A stretch of 56,630 bases of DNA from Gallionellaceae bacterium UBA6222. GTDB taxonomy: Bacteria; Pseudomonadota; Gammaproteobacteria; Burkholderiales; Gallionellaceae. Position 1 is the first letter of the stretch. Every line of letters begins with the position of its first letter. Positions 34,902 through 44,193 of the stretch are shown here, piece after piece. The position numbers and the translations under genes are program-made. Where the stretch lies: NCBI GenBank assembly GCA_002421915.1, contig DISA01000057.1, positions 112,773-169,402 of the forward strand, in the 5' to 3' direction. Under the pieces are notes generated by a model. It was not told the origin of the DNA. It did not search any database and was given only the letters and a program-made list of their open reading frames with translations.

Positions 34902-36167
34902 ATGAGCCTAGCGACCATAAATCCAAACAATGGACGACGACTCCGGAGCAAAATGAGCAAAAAGTTGAAAAAACTCAGTACCACTGAATTTTTCTGGGTA
35001 CATGAGCCTGAATTCAACCCGCCTGGACTGAACGGTGGTGTCGACACCTGTGTTGAAGAACAAGTTCAGACTGTACGCCCCAATGATTTCAGGAAGCTAC
35101 TGAATACCTATCTCGAATCGGCGATCAATCTGACGCAGGCCGGGGCCGGGTCGATTCGTGTGCTCCTCCCCGATGAGCAAACGTTGAAAGTTATCAGCGC
35201 AGTAGGATTGACTGATGAAGAAACCGGGCCGGAGTTGATAGCCGAATTATCTTGTGAAAACTGCTGCCGTGATACTTTCCGCCGTGGTTTGTGCGTGACA
35301 GACATAGAAGCATGCGAATCAATGTATGGCGATACACCACACAAAAAGTGCCGCTCCGCACTTTCAATACCGCTTGAAAGCACCAGTTCACCCGGCCTCC
35401 TGCTGGGTGTTTTTACCTTGTTCTTTGACTCACCCAAATCATCTTCCGGCAAAACAGCAAGTTTGGCCGCTGTCTATGCCGAATTACTCAGCTCGCTGAT
35501 TGAATATGTAAAATCTAACCGCGAGGGGAAACGCGCCGAACTACTACGAGAGCGGCAGTCAATCGCGAATGAAATTCATGATTCGCTGGCACAAACACTT
35601 AATTTTGCCCGGATGAGAACACGGTTGTTGGATGGGGCAGTCCGCAACAAAAATGAATTGATGGTCAAAAAATACACGGGCGAACTGGATGATGCGCTGG
35701 AAATCAGCCAGAAAGCAATTCGCTCGTTGATTACCGACTTTCGTAGTGAAATGGATCCGGCCGGCCTGCTCAAAGCACTGCATACACTGGCGGCGGAATT
35801 CCGTGCAAAACACGATATCCTGCTCGAATCCTCGATTCATGTCGCCGATCTCGATCTGCCTCTTGAGTATGAAATTCAGGTGTATAACATTGTGCGCGAG
35901 GCACTCTCGAATATCGCCAAACATTCAAATGCCAGCCACGCCCGCCTGATTGTCGATCAACTGTACGGTTATTTTGTTTTTAGCGTTGAGGACAATGGAA
36001 TTGGTACCTTTTCGCCCGTTGAAGGTCACTATGGCATTACCATTATGCGTGAACGGGCACAAAATATCGGGGGCGAAATCCGGGTGGAAAGCACCAAAGG
36101 ATTGGGAACCTGCGTACAACTATATTTCCCGGAACCGGGAGCAGATTGGAGAGAGCTGCATGAGTGA
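34902..36167 (+). CDS. Soluble sensor histidine kinase with cysteine-rich GAF domain (NarX/NreB type)
   Basis: 421 aa from the ATG at 34902 (another in-frame ATG lies at 34953). No membrane segment is present. A GAF domain (about 62-205) contains six cysteines at positions 118, 121, 122, 131, 138 and 150 (SCENCCRDTFRRGLCVTDIE, then ACESMYGDTPHKKC). The HisKA_3 dimerisation box is SIANEIHDSLAQTLNFARMR with His227, and the HATPase has VREALSNIAKHSNASH, VEDNGIG and the closing glycine region. It probably senses redox state or a sulfur/NO-like signal through the cysteines or a bound cofactor. It overlaps its response regulator by eight bases, and sqr follows. Confidence 0.88.
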   Translation: MSLATINPNNGRRLRSKMSKKLKKLSTTEFFWVHEPEFNPPGLNGGVDTCVEEQVQTVRPNDFRKLLNTYLESAINLTQAGAGSIRVLLPDEQTLKVISAVGLTDEETGPELIAELSCENCCRDTFRRGLCVTDIEACESMYGDTPHKKCRSALSIPLESTSSPGLLLGVFTLFFDSPKSSSGKTASLAAVYAELLSSLIEYVKSNREGKRAELLRERQSIANEIHDSLAQTLNFARMRTRLLDGAVRNKNELMVKKYTGELDDALEISQKAIRSLITDFRSEMDPAGLLKALHTLAAEFRAKHDILLESSIHVADLDLPLEYEIQVYNIVREALSNIAKHSNASHARLIVDQLYGYFVFSVEDNGIGTFSPVEGHYGITIMRERAQNIGGEIRVESTKGLGTCVQLYFPEPGADWRELHE

Positions 36168-36828
36168 GAAGTTGAAAGTGGCCATGATCGATGACCAGAG
36201 CCTGTGTCGTAGCGGATTGAGCGAATTACTTTCCAACTGCTACGACATTGAGGTGCTGGGAGCAGTCGGTTCATTGGAAGAGTTGCTGAAACTGATCGAA
36301 CAAAAACCTGATTTGCTCATCGTTGACCTGCGAATGAAGCCAATGGACGGTATTGCAATGATCGAAGAATTACGCAGGAACGGTTGCACCATTCCCGCAG
36401 TGATGCTGACCATGAGCGATTCGGAGACAGATTTGAGCAACGCGATACGCGCGGGGGTTCGCGGTTATTTGCTCAAGGATATGGCCCCGGATGAGGTGGT
36501 TGAAGCAATAAAACGTGTTGCCGCAGGCGAACTTGTTGTTGCCCCCTCGATGACGGTCAAAATGATCGAACTGCTCAAAGGCGATACCCCGGAACATGAA
36601 GCTAAAAACTCCCTCAAATTGCTCACCGAGCGTGAGCGCGAAATACTGCAATTACTGTCACTGGGGGAAAGCAACAAGGGTATCGCCCTCACCCTGCATA
36701 TCAGCTACGACACAGTAAAGCAGCATGTCCGGCACATCCTCAATAAGCTGAATTTGTCTTCCCGGGTCAAGGCAGCCGTGCTGTTTGCGAAAGAGCACGG
36801 TGAAGAGGACTACCAGAAACGGCAATAA
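36160..36828 (+). CDS. NarL/FixJ-family response regulator
   Basis: 222 aa from the ATG at 36160. The receiver domain has the acidic pair (AMIDDQSLCR), phosphoacceptor Asp56 (LLIVDLRMKPMDG), the Thr of MLTMS and Lys of GYLLKDM. A LuxR-type helix-turn-helix follows at about 155-210 (LTEREREILQLLSLGESNKG, then SYDTVKQHVRHILNKL). Overlap with the kinase gene makes it the cognate partner. Likely targets are neighbouring sulfur genes, especially sqr, 135 bases downstream. Confidence 0.92.
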   Translation: MSEKLKVAMIDDQSLCRSGLSELLSNCYDIEVLGAVGSLEELLKLIEQKPDLLIVDLRMKPMDGIAMIEELRRNGCTIPAVMLTMSDSETDLSNAIRAGVRGYLLKDMAPDEVVEAIKRVAAGELVVAPSMTVKMIELLKGDTPEHEAKNSLKLLTEREREILQLLSLGESNKGIALTLHISYDTVKQHVRHILNKLNLSSRVKAAVLFAKEHGEEDYQKRQ

Positions 36829-36857
36829 CTAACGTGATAACCCATACTGGCTATCGC

Positions 36858-36956
36858 ATGGTGGCCAACATGGTTATGTACAACACCGGGCTGATTGTGC
36901 CTAATGCGCGGGGCGAGGCAGTACGCAGATTTTCTGATCAATTCGTTAAATATTGA
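36858..36956 (+). CDS. Possible small ORF before sqr
   Basis: Thirty-two codons, MVANMVMYNTGLIVPNARGE at the start and AVRRFSDQFVKY at the end, with protein-like composition. The stop (TGA at 36954-36956) forms part of the sqr ribosome-binding region. GGTGG lies before a second in-frame ATG at 36870. It could be a small protein translated ahead of sqr or the remnant of a lost gene. I do not recognise it. Confidence 0.3.
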   Translation: MVANMVMYNTGLIVPNARGEAVRRFSDQFVKY

Positions 36957-36963
36957 GGATGAT

Positions 36964-38235
36964 ATGGCACATATAGTGATTATGGGAGCTGGAGTTGGCG
37001 GAATGCCTGCGGCATACGAGATGCGCGAAAAACTGGACAAACAGCATAAGGTGACTGTCGTATCCGATCGCGAAACATTTCAATTCACCCCTTCCAACCC
37101 TTGGGCTGCGGTCAAGTGGCGCGAGCGCAAGCATGTTGAATTTCCGATGCGCAGCTACTTGGAACGCAAGGGTATCGATTTACTTTCTGCCGGAGTAAAA
37201 CGTGTTCACCCGGACCAGAACCAGCTGGAACTCAATGACGGAAAAAGGCTCGACTACGACTACCTGGTGATTGCAACCGGACCAAAACTCGCCTTCGAGG
37301 AAGTGGAAGGCCTTGGCCCACATGGCGGTTTCACCCATTCTGTCTGCACACTCGATCATGCAATGAAGTCACATGATGAGTGGGAACAACTCTGTAGTAA
37401 TCCGGGACCGATCGTTGTGGGTGCTGTGCAGGGGGCATCCTGTTTTGGCCCGGCGTATGAGTATGCCTTCATCATGGAAACCGATCTGCGCCGACGCAAG
37501 ATCCGTGACAAGGTACCGATGACCTTTGTCACCTCGGAGCCCTATATCGGTCATCTGGGCTTGGGTGGTGTGGGTGATTCCAAAGGCATCATGGAATCGG
37601 CGATGCGTGACAAGCACATCAAGTGGATCTGTAACGCCAAGGTAACCAGAGTCGAAGCCGGCAAGATGTTTGTCACCGAATATGATGACATGGGGCAGGA
37701 AAAGAAAAACCATGAATTACCGTTCAACTACAGCATGATGTTGCCATCCTTCAAGGGTGTCGATGCAGTTTTCGGTATTGAGGGACTGGTTCAGGCACGC
37801 GGCTTTGTCACCGTGGACAAGCATCAGCGCAATCAAAAATACAAGAACATCTTCGCGGTTGGTGTGTGTGTTGCCATTCCGCCGGTTGAGGCGACCCCGG
37901 TCCCGGTCGGTACCCCCAAGACAGGCTACATGATCGAATCCATGGTGACCGCCACCGTACATAATATTCACGCCGATCTGACTGGCCGACCGGCTGATCG
38001 GGAAGCGACTTGGAATGCGGTTTGTCTGGCCGACTTTGGTGATAGTGGTGTGGCTTTTGTGGCCATCCCGCAAATTCCACCGCGCAATGTCAACTGGTTT
38101 ACTGAAGGGAAATGGGTGCATCTGGCGAAAGTTGCTTTCGAGAAATACTTCATTCGCAAAATGAAGAAAGGCAGCTCCGAACCTTTCTATGAGGGCAGCA
38201 TCATGAAAATGCTGGGCATCGAGAAGTTGAAGTAG
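36964..38235 (+). CDS. sqr: Sulfide:quinone oxidoreductase
   Basis: 423 aa from the ATG at 36964, with GAGGATGAT in front. It is an FAD enzyme with a Rossmann start (IVIMGAGVGGMPAAYEMREK) and the three cysteines of the Acidithiobacillus-type enzyme: Cys128 (SVCTLDHA), Cys160 (GASCFGPAYEY) and Cys354 (WNAVCLADFG). The quinone/membrane region at the C-terminus (WVHLAKVAFEKYFIRKMKKG) is conserved. It oxidises sulfide to polysulfide at the membrane and reduces quinone, feeding respiration. It is convergent with ispG with a shared terminator between them. A two-component system lies just upstream. Confidence 0.93.
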   Translation: MAHIVIMGAGVGGMPAAYEMREKLDKQHKVTVVSDRETFQFTPSNPWAAVKWRERKHVEFPMRSYLERKGIDLLSAGVKRVHPDQNQLELNDGKRLDYDYLVIATGPKLAFEEVEGLGPHGGFTHSVCTLDHAMKSHDEWEQLCSNPGPIVVGAVQGASCFGPAYEYAFIMETDLRRRKIRDKVPMTFVTSEPYIGHLGLGGVGDSKGIMESAMRDKHIKWICNAKVTRVEAGKMFVTEYDDMGQEKKNHELPFNYSMMLPSFKGVDAVFGIEGLVQARGFVTVDKHQRNQKYKNIFAVGVCVAIPPVEATPVPVGTPKTGYMIESMVTATVHNIHADLTGRPADREATWNAVCLADFGDSGVAFVAIPQIPPRNVNWFTEGKWVHLAKVAFEKYFIRKMKKGSSEPFYEGSIMKMLGIEKLK

Positions 38236-38262
38236 CATTCATCTGTTTGCAAAAAAACAAAG

Positions 38263-38287
38263 AGCCCCGATTCTTCGGGGCTTTTTG
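38263..38287. terminator. Bidirectional intrinsic terminator between sqr and ispG
   Basis: Stem AGCCCCGA (38263-38270) and TCGGGGCT (38275-38282) with loop TTCT, a T run to the right and an A run to the left. It can end transcription of sqr on the plus strand and of ispG on the minus strand. Confidence 0.9.
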
Positions 38288-38342
38288 TTATGGAACCTTA
38301 CTCAATCCGGCACAGTCTGCCGCAATGAATCCGGACTCTGAT

Positions 38343-39575
38343 TCAGCCGGTCTTCTTTGCGTAGGTACTCGCCACGTAATTGTCGACGATCTGTTGAAAT
38401 TCCTGCGCAATGTTGTCGCCGCGCAGGGTAACGGTCTTTTCACCATCCACATAGACTGGTGCGGACGGAGTCTCGCCGGTACCAGGCAGACTGATGCCGA
38501 TATTGGCCAGCTTGCTTTCACCGGGGCCGTTTACGATACAGCCCATGACGGCGACAGTCATATCTTCAACACCGTTATATTGCCCACGCCATAGCGGCAT
38601 CTGTGCACGCAGGTAAACCTGGATGCTTTGCGCCAATTCCTGAAAAACCGTACTTGTGGTACGCCCGCAACCGGGGCATGCAGTAACCATCGGGGCAAAA
38701 GCACGCAATCCCATGGTTTGCAGAATTTCCTGTGCGACCAAAACCTCTTCAGTTCTGGCACCGCCGGGAGCCGGCGTAAGTGAAACGCGAATGGTGTCGC
38801 CGATGCCTTGCTGCAACAACACGGCCATCGCCGCAGTGGAGGCAACAATACCTTTCGATCCCATGCCCGCCTCGGTCAATCCGAGATGCAAGGCATAGTC
38901 GCAACGCCTGGAGAGCTCACGATATACCGCGATAAGATCCTGCACGTCGCTCACCTTGCAGGAAAGCACGATGCGATCACGGGCCAAGCCGAGTTCTTCG
39001 GCCCGTTGGGCGCTTTGCAACGCGGATATTATCAGTGCCTCGCGCGTGATCTCGCCGGCCTCCTTGGGTTGCGTCAGTTTTGCATTCTCGTCCATCATAC
39101 CGACCACCAGGTCCTGGTCGAGGCTGCCCCAATTCACCCCAATCCGGACCGGCTTATCGTATTTCCTGGCAACACCGATCATGATGGCGAACTGATCTTC
39201 GCCTTTGCGGTTCTTGCCCACATTCCCAGGATTGATACGGTATTTAGCCAGTGTCTGGGCACATTCCGGATACTCGGTAAGCAGACGGTGGCCGTTGTAG
39301 TGGAAGTCGCCAATCAGCGGCACCGTGCAACCCAGTGCATCCAGTCGCCGTCGAATATGCGGCACCGCAGCAGCGGCGGCAGAGGTGTTGACGGTGATGC
39401 GCACCAGTTCGGAACCGGCTTGTGCCAGTTCGTACACCTGTTTGGTGGTGGTTGTGATGTCCTCGGTATCGGTGTTCGTCATCGATTGCACGACGATGGG
39501 TGCGCGACTTCCGATCACGACACCACCAACGCGAACCTGTTGCGTAGTGTGGCGTTCAGCATGGAGCAAACTCAT
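38343..39575 (-). CDS. ispG: 4-hydroxy-3-methylbut-2-enyl diphosphate synthase (IspG/GcpE)
   Basis: 410 aa. A TIM-barrel N-terminus (VGGVVIGSRAPIVVQSMTNT) and a C-terminal [4Fe-4S] domain with CPGCGRTTST and CIVNGPGESK. It catalyses the reductive ring opening in the MEP isoprenoid pathway. The gene follows rodZ by three bases; ndk-rlmN-pilF-rodZ-ispG is the standard order. hisS normally follows next but is replaced here by the sulfur locus. Confidence 0.96.
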   Translation of the reverse strand: MSLLHAERHTTQQVRVGGVVIGSRAPIVVQSMTNTDTEDITTTTKQVYELAQAGSELVRITVNTSAAAAAVPHIRRRLDALGCTVPLIGDFHYNGHRLLTEYPECAQTLAKYRINPGNVGKNRKGEDQFAIMIGVARKYDKPVRIGVNWGSLDQDLVVGMMDENAKLTQPKEAGEITREALIISALQSAQRAEELGLARDRIVLSCKVSDVQDLIAVYRELSRRCDYALHLGLTEAGMGSKGIVASTAAMAVLLQQGIGDTIRVSLTPAPGGARTEEVLVAQEILQTMGLRAFAPMVTACPGCGRTTSTVFQELAQSIQVYLRAQMPLWRGQYNGVEDMTVAVMGCIVNGPGESKLANIGISLPGTGETPSAPVYVDGEKTVTLRGDNIAQEFQQIVDNYVASTYAKKTG

Positions 39576-39578
39576 AAT

Positions 39579-40484
39579 CTACTCCAGCACCAGGCGCGCA
39601 ACGCTTTCGGATTTAAAGCCAGACAAATCAACTTCATCGCCTTTGTAATATAAGCGTACTGCACCCGCTTTGCCAATTGTGACCTGGTAAGGTGCGCGCC
39701 TTGCCCCGCCGATCCATTTCTCGCCGCCCGCTTGTGTGATACGCGAAATCAATACTTCCCCATTGCTATCTTTGATTTCCACCCATGCGTCGTCCTGAAA
39801 CACAATATGGATGGGACGTTTCATCAATTGCGCACGCGGAATTTCACGCTTGTCTGATGGTATTTCGGTATTCGTTCCAGCCTTGGGTAAATCCTCGGCC
39901 TGCAAACCGGAGGGTTTATTTTTTACATTGGCCGTTACGGGTAGTGAGTTTTTTCCAAGTTCGATATTTGTGATTGTGGCGGTAACCTCCGATACCGTCC
40001 CGGTAACCGGTTCAGGTTGGATTTTGTTGGAGTCCTCAACGATCAGCAGCAGTTCTTCATTGCGTTGGCTGAATAAAAACCAGGCCAATCCAATAGCCAT
40101 AATCAGCGCACCAAGCAGCACATAGAGACTCTTATGCCTGCCTCCCCCCGCAACAGGCAGCAAGTCGCCTCCGGCCTGCACATCCGTCACATCGAAGTGG
40201 CATTCTGAATGTATGTCAGTACCGGCCAGCAGGGGTGCCGGGTCAATGTTTACGATACGCGCATAGCTGCGGATGAAACCGCGCAAAAAAGTCCCTTGCG
40301 GCAGATGTTGGGTATCACCTCGTTCCAGCGCATCCACTTGGCGCACACTGAATTTGATGCGATCGGCGACTTCCTGCGTGGACAGCCCCAGCACCTCACG
40401 CGCGGCACGCAAGTTGTTTCCGATGCTCAAATATCGCCCGGCCACATCATTCGCTGCCGAATCTGTCTGAACCTCGCTCATCAT
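39579..40484 (-). CDS. rodZ: Cytoskeleton protein RodZ
   Basis: 301 aa. A cytoplasmic Cro-like helix-turn-helix (NLRAAREVLGLSTQEVADRI) is followed by a linker, one membrane helix (about 115-135, LYVLLGALIMAIGLAWFLF) and a periplasmic DUF4115 domain with DDAWVEIKDSNGEVL and GGARRAPYQVTIGKAGAVRL. It links MreB to the wall machinery and keeps rod shape. The start overlaps the pilF stop. Confidence 0.9.
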   Translation of the reverse strand: MMSEVQTDSAANDVAGRYLSIGNNLRAAREVLGLSTQEVADRIKFSVRQVDALERGDTQHLPQGTFLRGFIRSYARIVNIDPAPLLAGTDIHSECHFDVTDVQAGGDLLPVAGGGRHKSLYVLLGALIMAIGLAWFLFSQRNEELLLIVEDSNKIQPEPVTGTVSEVTATITNIELGKNSLPVTANVKNKPSGLQAEDLPKAGTNTEIPSDKREIPRAQLMKRPIHIVFQDDAWVEIKDSNGEVLISRITQAGGEKWIGGARRAPYQVTIGKAGAVRLYYKGDEVDLSGFKSESVARLVLE

Positions 40485-41230
40485 TCACCGCTCTGCAACA
40501 GTTGTACCTCGCGCGAATCGGGGAAGCGCTTGCGCAGTTGCAAGGCGAAACTGGCTGCCGCGTTGCGATTTCCCAATTTGCGCTCAATACGAACTGCCAG
40601 CCACAATTGCTCGGCATCAAGGTCGCGCCCGCTCTTTAGAAACCGCAACAGCCAAGATTTGGCCGCAGCATAGTCGCCATTGTCATAGGCCACGGCAGCC
40701 TGTCCGCCCAATGCTTCCGGCATATCGGGATGCAGAATCAACGCCCGCTGCAAATAGGTTACAGCTGCTGCAGAATCCCCGGCCTTGTGCGCGCAGATGC
40801 CGGCATTGGCATAGGCGAGATCCGGCGTGTTGTATAGCGGGTCATTCAATGCCGCCATAAATTGCGGAATCGACTCTTTGGGGCGGCCACGCTGGCACAG
40901 AAACCAGCCGTAATTGTTGTGAGCACCGGCATTGGCCGGCTCCAGTTTAAGGCTGCGCAAAAAATCGGCTTCGGCCTGTTTGTCCTCGCGCAGGGTCATG
41001 CGCACCAGGCCGCGCACGTTATAGGCAGGCGCATAGGAATTATCAGACTGCAAGGCGATGCCCAGTTCCTGCAAAGCGATGGAGTACTGGCCGCGCTCAA
41101 AATAAGATGCCGCAAGTTCTGTGTGAACCTGGGCAACGTTACGCGCACGTTCATCCGGTGCGCCGGAGCTTGCGCATCCCGCCAACAAAGCCAGCAACAA
41201 GGCCAGCCAATACTTCATACCGGGATTCAT
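40481..41230 (-). CDS. pilF: Type IV pilus biogenesis lipoprotein PilF/PilW
   Basis: 249 aa. The ATG at 41228-41230 has GGAGG seven bases upstream; a second ATG is four codons in. Signal peptide with lipobox LLAGC (Cys19) marks an outer-membrane lipoprotein. Six or so TPR units follow (ELAASYFERGQYSIALQELG; NNYGWFLCQRGRPKESIPQF). PilF is needed for PilQ secretin assembly. The start overlaps the rlmN stop. Confidence 0.9.
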   Translation of the reverse strand: MNPGMKYWLALLLALLAGCASSGAPDERARNVAQVHTELAASYFERGQYSIALQELGIALQSDNSYAPAYNVRGLVRMTLREDKQAEADFLRSLKLEPANAGAHNNYGWFLCQRGRPKESIPQFMAALNDPLYNTPDLAYANAGICAHKAGDSAAAVTYLQRALILHPDMPEALGGQAAVAYDNGDYAAAKSWLLRFLKSGRDLDAEQLWLAVRIERKLGNRNAAASFALQLRKRFPDSREVQLLQSGE

Positions 41231-42309
41231 GGTCGCACCTCCGCCAGTCGATGAGCCCTTTTAGTCTTATCCTGCACCTGCCCCGCCAGTTGGCCACAGG
41301 CCGCCGCAATATCGTCGCCGCGTATTTTGCGGATGGTGGTCACGATACCCGCCTGCATCAGCACGTCGCGAAAACGCTTGACCGTTTCCATATCCGAACG
41401 CTGGTACGGTGCCTGCGGGAAGGGATTAAACGGGATGAGATTAAATTTACACGGCACGTCGTGAACTAGATTGATCAACTCGCGCGCCTGATGCACACCA
41501 TCGTTCACGCCTGCCAGCATCACGTATTCGAAGGTGACAAAATCACGCGGTGCTTTTTCCAGATAACGCAGACAAGCTGCCATCAATTCCTGCAGCGGGT
41601 ATTTCTGATTGATCGGCACCAGCTCGTTGCGTAATTTGTCGTTCGGTGCATGCAGCGAGATAGCCAGTGCCACCGGACATTCGTCGCGCAACCGATCCAT
41701 TGCCGGTACCACGCCCGATGTGGATACAGTCACCCGGCGGCGCGACAGTCCGTAACAATGGTCGTCCAGCATCAGACGCAAGGCACTTACTGTGTTATCC
41801 AAATTCAGCAGTGGTTCGCCCATGCCCATCAGCACCACATTGGTCACCGGCCAGTTGCCTTCTTCGTGCTTGCCGAGTTCATGGTTGGCCCACCACACCT
41901 GACCGATGATCTCGGCGGTGGACAGGTTGCGGTTGAAGCCCTGCTTGCCGGTGGAACAAAACGAGCAGTCCAGTGCACAGCCGGCCTGTGTCGAAATGCA
42001 CAGTGTGCCTCTATCATCTTCCGGAATGAACACAGCCTCTACCGCATTGCCGGTGCCAACATTCAGCAGCCATTTGTGCGTTCCGTCGGTAGCGGTCTCT
42101 TCGCGTATTACGCTGGGGGGCTGGATACAGGCGAGCTGTTTCAGTTTTTCGCGGAGTGATATTGCAAGATCACTCATCGCATCAAAATCAGACTCCCCGT
42201 TTTTGTAGATCCAACGCATCACCTGTTTGGCACGAAACGGTTTTTCACCGTGTTCCGCAAACCATACGGCCATTGCTGCCGGTTCAAAATCGAGGAGATT
42301 TTGCTTCAT
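41227..42309 (-). CDS. rlmN: Dual-specificity RNA methyltransferase RlmN
   Basis: 360 aa radical-SAM enzyme with the CxxxCxxC cluster motif in GCALDCSFCSTGKQGFNRNL. N-terminal start MKQNLLDFEPAAMAVWFAEH and the C-terminal part TIRKIRGDDIAAACGQLAG contain the second conserved cysteine. It makes m2A in 23S rRNA (A2503) and tRNA. ndk lies ten bases upstream. Confidence 0.96.
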   Translation of the reverse strand: MKQNLLDFEPAAMAVWFAEHGEKPFRAKQVMRWIYKNGESDFDAMSDLAISLREKLKQLACIQPPSVIREETATDGTHKWLLNVGTGNAVEAVFIPEDDRGTLCISTQAGCALDCSFCSTGKQGFNRNLSTAEIIGQVWWANHELGKHEEGNWPVTNVVLMGMGEPLLNLDNTVSALRLMLDDHCYGLSRRRVTVSTSGVVPAMDRLRDECPVALAISLHAPNDKLRNELVPINQKYPLQELMAACLRYLEKAPRDFVTFEYVMLAGVNDGVHQARELINLVHDVPCKFNLIPFNPFPQAPYQRSDMETVKRFRDVLMQAGIVTTIRKIRGDDIAAACGQLAGQVQDKTKRAHRLAEVRP

Positions 42310-42319
42310 TACCCGTTGC

Positions 42320-42745
42320 TTAACGAGAATAGACGTTCAGTGCCGGGAAAAAATAGGCGATCTCCACCGCAGCCGTTTCCGCCGCATCAGAACCGTGCAC
42401 CGCGTTCGCATCGATACTGTCAGCGAAATCGGCACGGATGGTGCCTTTGTCGGCCTTCTTCGGATCGGTCGCACCCATCAATTCACGGTTCTTCAGGATC
42501 GCGCCCTCGCCTTCCAGCACCTGGATCATCACCGGGCCGGAGATCATAAAACTCACCAGATCGTTGAAGAACGGGCGCGCTTTGTGCACCGCGTAAAAAC
42601 CTTCAGCCTCTGCACGTGACAATTGCACCATGCGCGAGGCCGCGATCTTGAGGCCGGCATTTTCAAAACGGGAATATATTTGGCCAATGACATTCTTCGC
42701 TACGGCATCGGGTTTGATGATGGAAAGGGTACGTTCAACTGCCAT
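42320..42745 (-). CDS. ndk: Nucleoside diphosphate kinase
   Basis: 141 aa with the active His117 in NAVHGSDAAETAAVEIAYFF and the start MAVERTLSIIKPDAVAKNVI. It balances NTP and dNTP pools. First gene of the ndk-rlmN-pilF-rodZ-ispG run. The 167 bases before dctM on its upstream side contain nothing clear. Confidence 0.97.
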   Translation of the reverse strand: MAVERTLSIIKPDAVAKNVIGQIYSRFENAGLKIAASRMVQLSRAEAEGFYAVHKARPFFNDLVSFMISGPVMIQVLEGEGAILKNRELMGATDPKKADKGTIRADFADSIDANAVHGSDAAETAAVEIAYFFPALNVYSR

Positions 42746-42912
42746 GCTTCTTCTCCAAATGGTTATTGTGAATCAGAAAATTCTGAAGGCGCCATTCTAG
42801 CAGGGTTTGCCGGCGCTGTCGCAGCCCGGACCGGCAAAAACGGAGGCATGTAACATATTCATCGGCTGTGCCGAAAGGGTAATCGCAGCACAGTCAGCGC
42901 ATAAACGCACCA

Positions 42913-44193
42913 TCAGTTGAACAATAGGTCAGGCAGGAACAGACTGATCTCGGGGATGTAGGTGACCAGTCCCAGGAATGCCAGCAGCACCAATAACCAA
43001 GGCAGTGCGGCGTGGGTGACCTGCATGATGCTCATATTGGTTATGCCGCTGGTAACGAACAGATTCAGTCCCACCGGCGGAGTGACCATGCCGATCTCCA
43101 TATTGACTACCATGATGATGCCAAGGTGGATGGGATCGATACCCAGCTGGGTAGCAATGGGAAAAAAGATCGGGGCCAGGATGAGGATGATTCCGGTCGG
43201 CTCCATGAAGTTGCCTGCCACCAGCAGGATGACGTTGATTACCAGCAGAAACATCCACGGCGCCATGCCGAAGGCAACAATATGTTCGGCAATCGTTTGC
43301 GGGATGCGCTCGGTGGTCAGCACATGGGCGAACAGCATGGCGTTGGCGACGATGAACATCAGCATCACCGTGGTGCGGCTGGCCTCGACGAACACCTTGG
43401 GCAGGTCGTGGAATTTCAGGTCGCGGTAGATAAACACCGCCACGAACAGCGCATAGACCGCCGACACGGCGGCCGCCTCGGTCGGCGTGAACACACCGCC
43501 ATAGATGCCGCCCATGATGATGACCAGCAGCGCCAGCCCCCACATCGATTCGCGGAACTTGCCCAGCACTTCGCGCAATGGCGCGCGCGGTGCGGGTTCA
43601 ATGTTCAGCTTGCGCACACGCCAGTGCACCGCCATCGCCAGCATCAACCCCAGCAGCAAACCGGGGATCACACCGGCCATGAACATGCGGCCGACCGACA
43701 CCTCCGTTACGGCGGCGTACACCACCATCACGATAGAGGGCGGAATTAAAATACCCAGGGTGCCGGAATTGCAGATCACACCGGCGGCGAAAGGTTTGGG
43801 GTAGCCGCTGCGCACCATGCCGGCGATGACGATGGAGCCGACTGCCACCACCGTGGCCGGGCTGGAGCCGGAAACCGCCGCAAACAGCATGCAGGCGAGG
43901 ATGGAGGCGATGGCCAGACCGCCGCGCAGATGCCCGACCGCCGCGATGGCAAAATCCACCATGCGCCGCGCCACCCCGCCGGTGGACATCAGCGCCCCGG
44001 CCAGAATGAAGAACGGGATGGCCAACAGGGTGTAGTGCTCGCTGGTCTCGTACAGCTTGATCGACAGCGAGGCGAGTGAATCCTGGGCAAAGAAGGCGAT
44101 GGTGAGCAGGCTGGACAAACCCAGACAAATGGCGACCGGCATGCCGATCGCCATAAAGAAGAACAGACAGGAGAACAGGAACAGGGTATTCAT
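42913..44193 (-). CDS. dctM: TRAP transporter large permease (DctM)
   Basis: 426 aa, about 12 membrane helices. Typical N-terminus (FLFSCLFFFMAIGMPVAICL) and the conserved VSGSSPATVVAVGSI plus AGVICNSGTLGILIPPSIVM. It is the sodium-driven symport subunit. Overlaps dctQ by four bases. With dctQ and dctP it forms a complete TRAP system, probably for C4-dicarboxylates or another organic acid. Confidence 0.94.
   Translation of the reverse strand: MNTLFLFSCLFFFMAIGMPVAICLGLSSLLTIAFFAQDSLASLSIKLYETSEHYTLLAIPFFILAGALMSTGGVARRMVDFAIAAVGHLRGGLAIASILACMLFAAVSGSSPATVVAVGSIVIAGMVRSGYPKPFAAGVICNSGTLGILIPPSIVMVVYAAVTEVSVGRMFMAGVIPGLLLGLMLAMAVHWRVRKLNIEPAPRAPLREVLGKFRESMWGLALLVIIMGGIYGGVFTPTEAAAVSAVYALFVAVFIYRDLKFHDLPKVFVEASRTTVMLMFIVANAMLFAHVLTTERIPQTIAEHIVAFGMAPWMFLLVINVILLVAGNFMEPTGIILILAPIFFPIATQLGIDPIHLGIIMVVNMEIGMVTPPVGLNLFVTSGITNMSIMQVTHAALPWLLVLLAFLGLVTYIPEISLFLPDLLFN

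Noticed and set aside
36895..36963. Upstream start for sqr
   Set aside because: The Rossmann-fold N-terminus and ribosome-binding site fit the ATG at 36964, and the cysteine numbering (128, 160) agrees with known enzymes.
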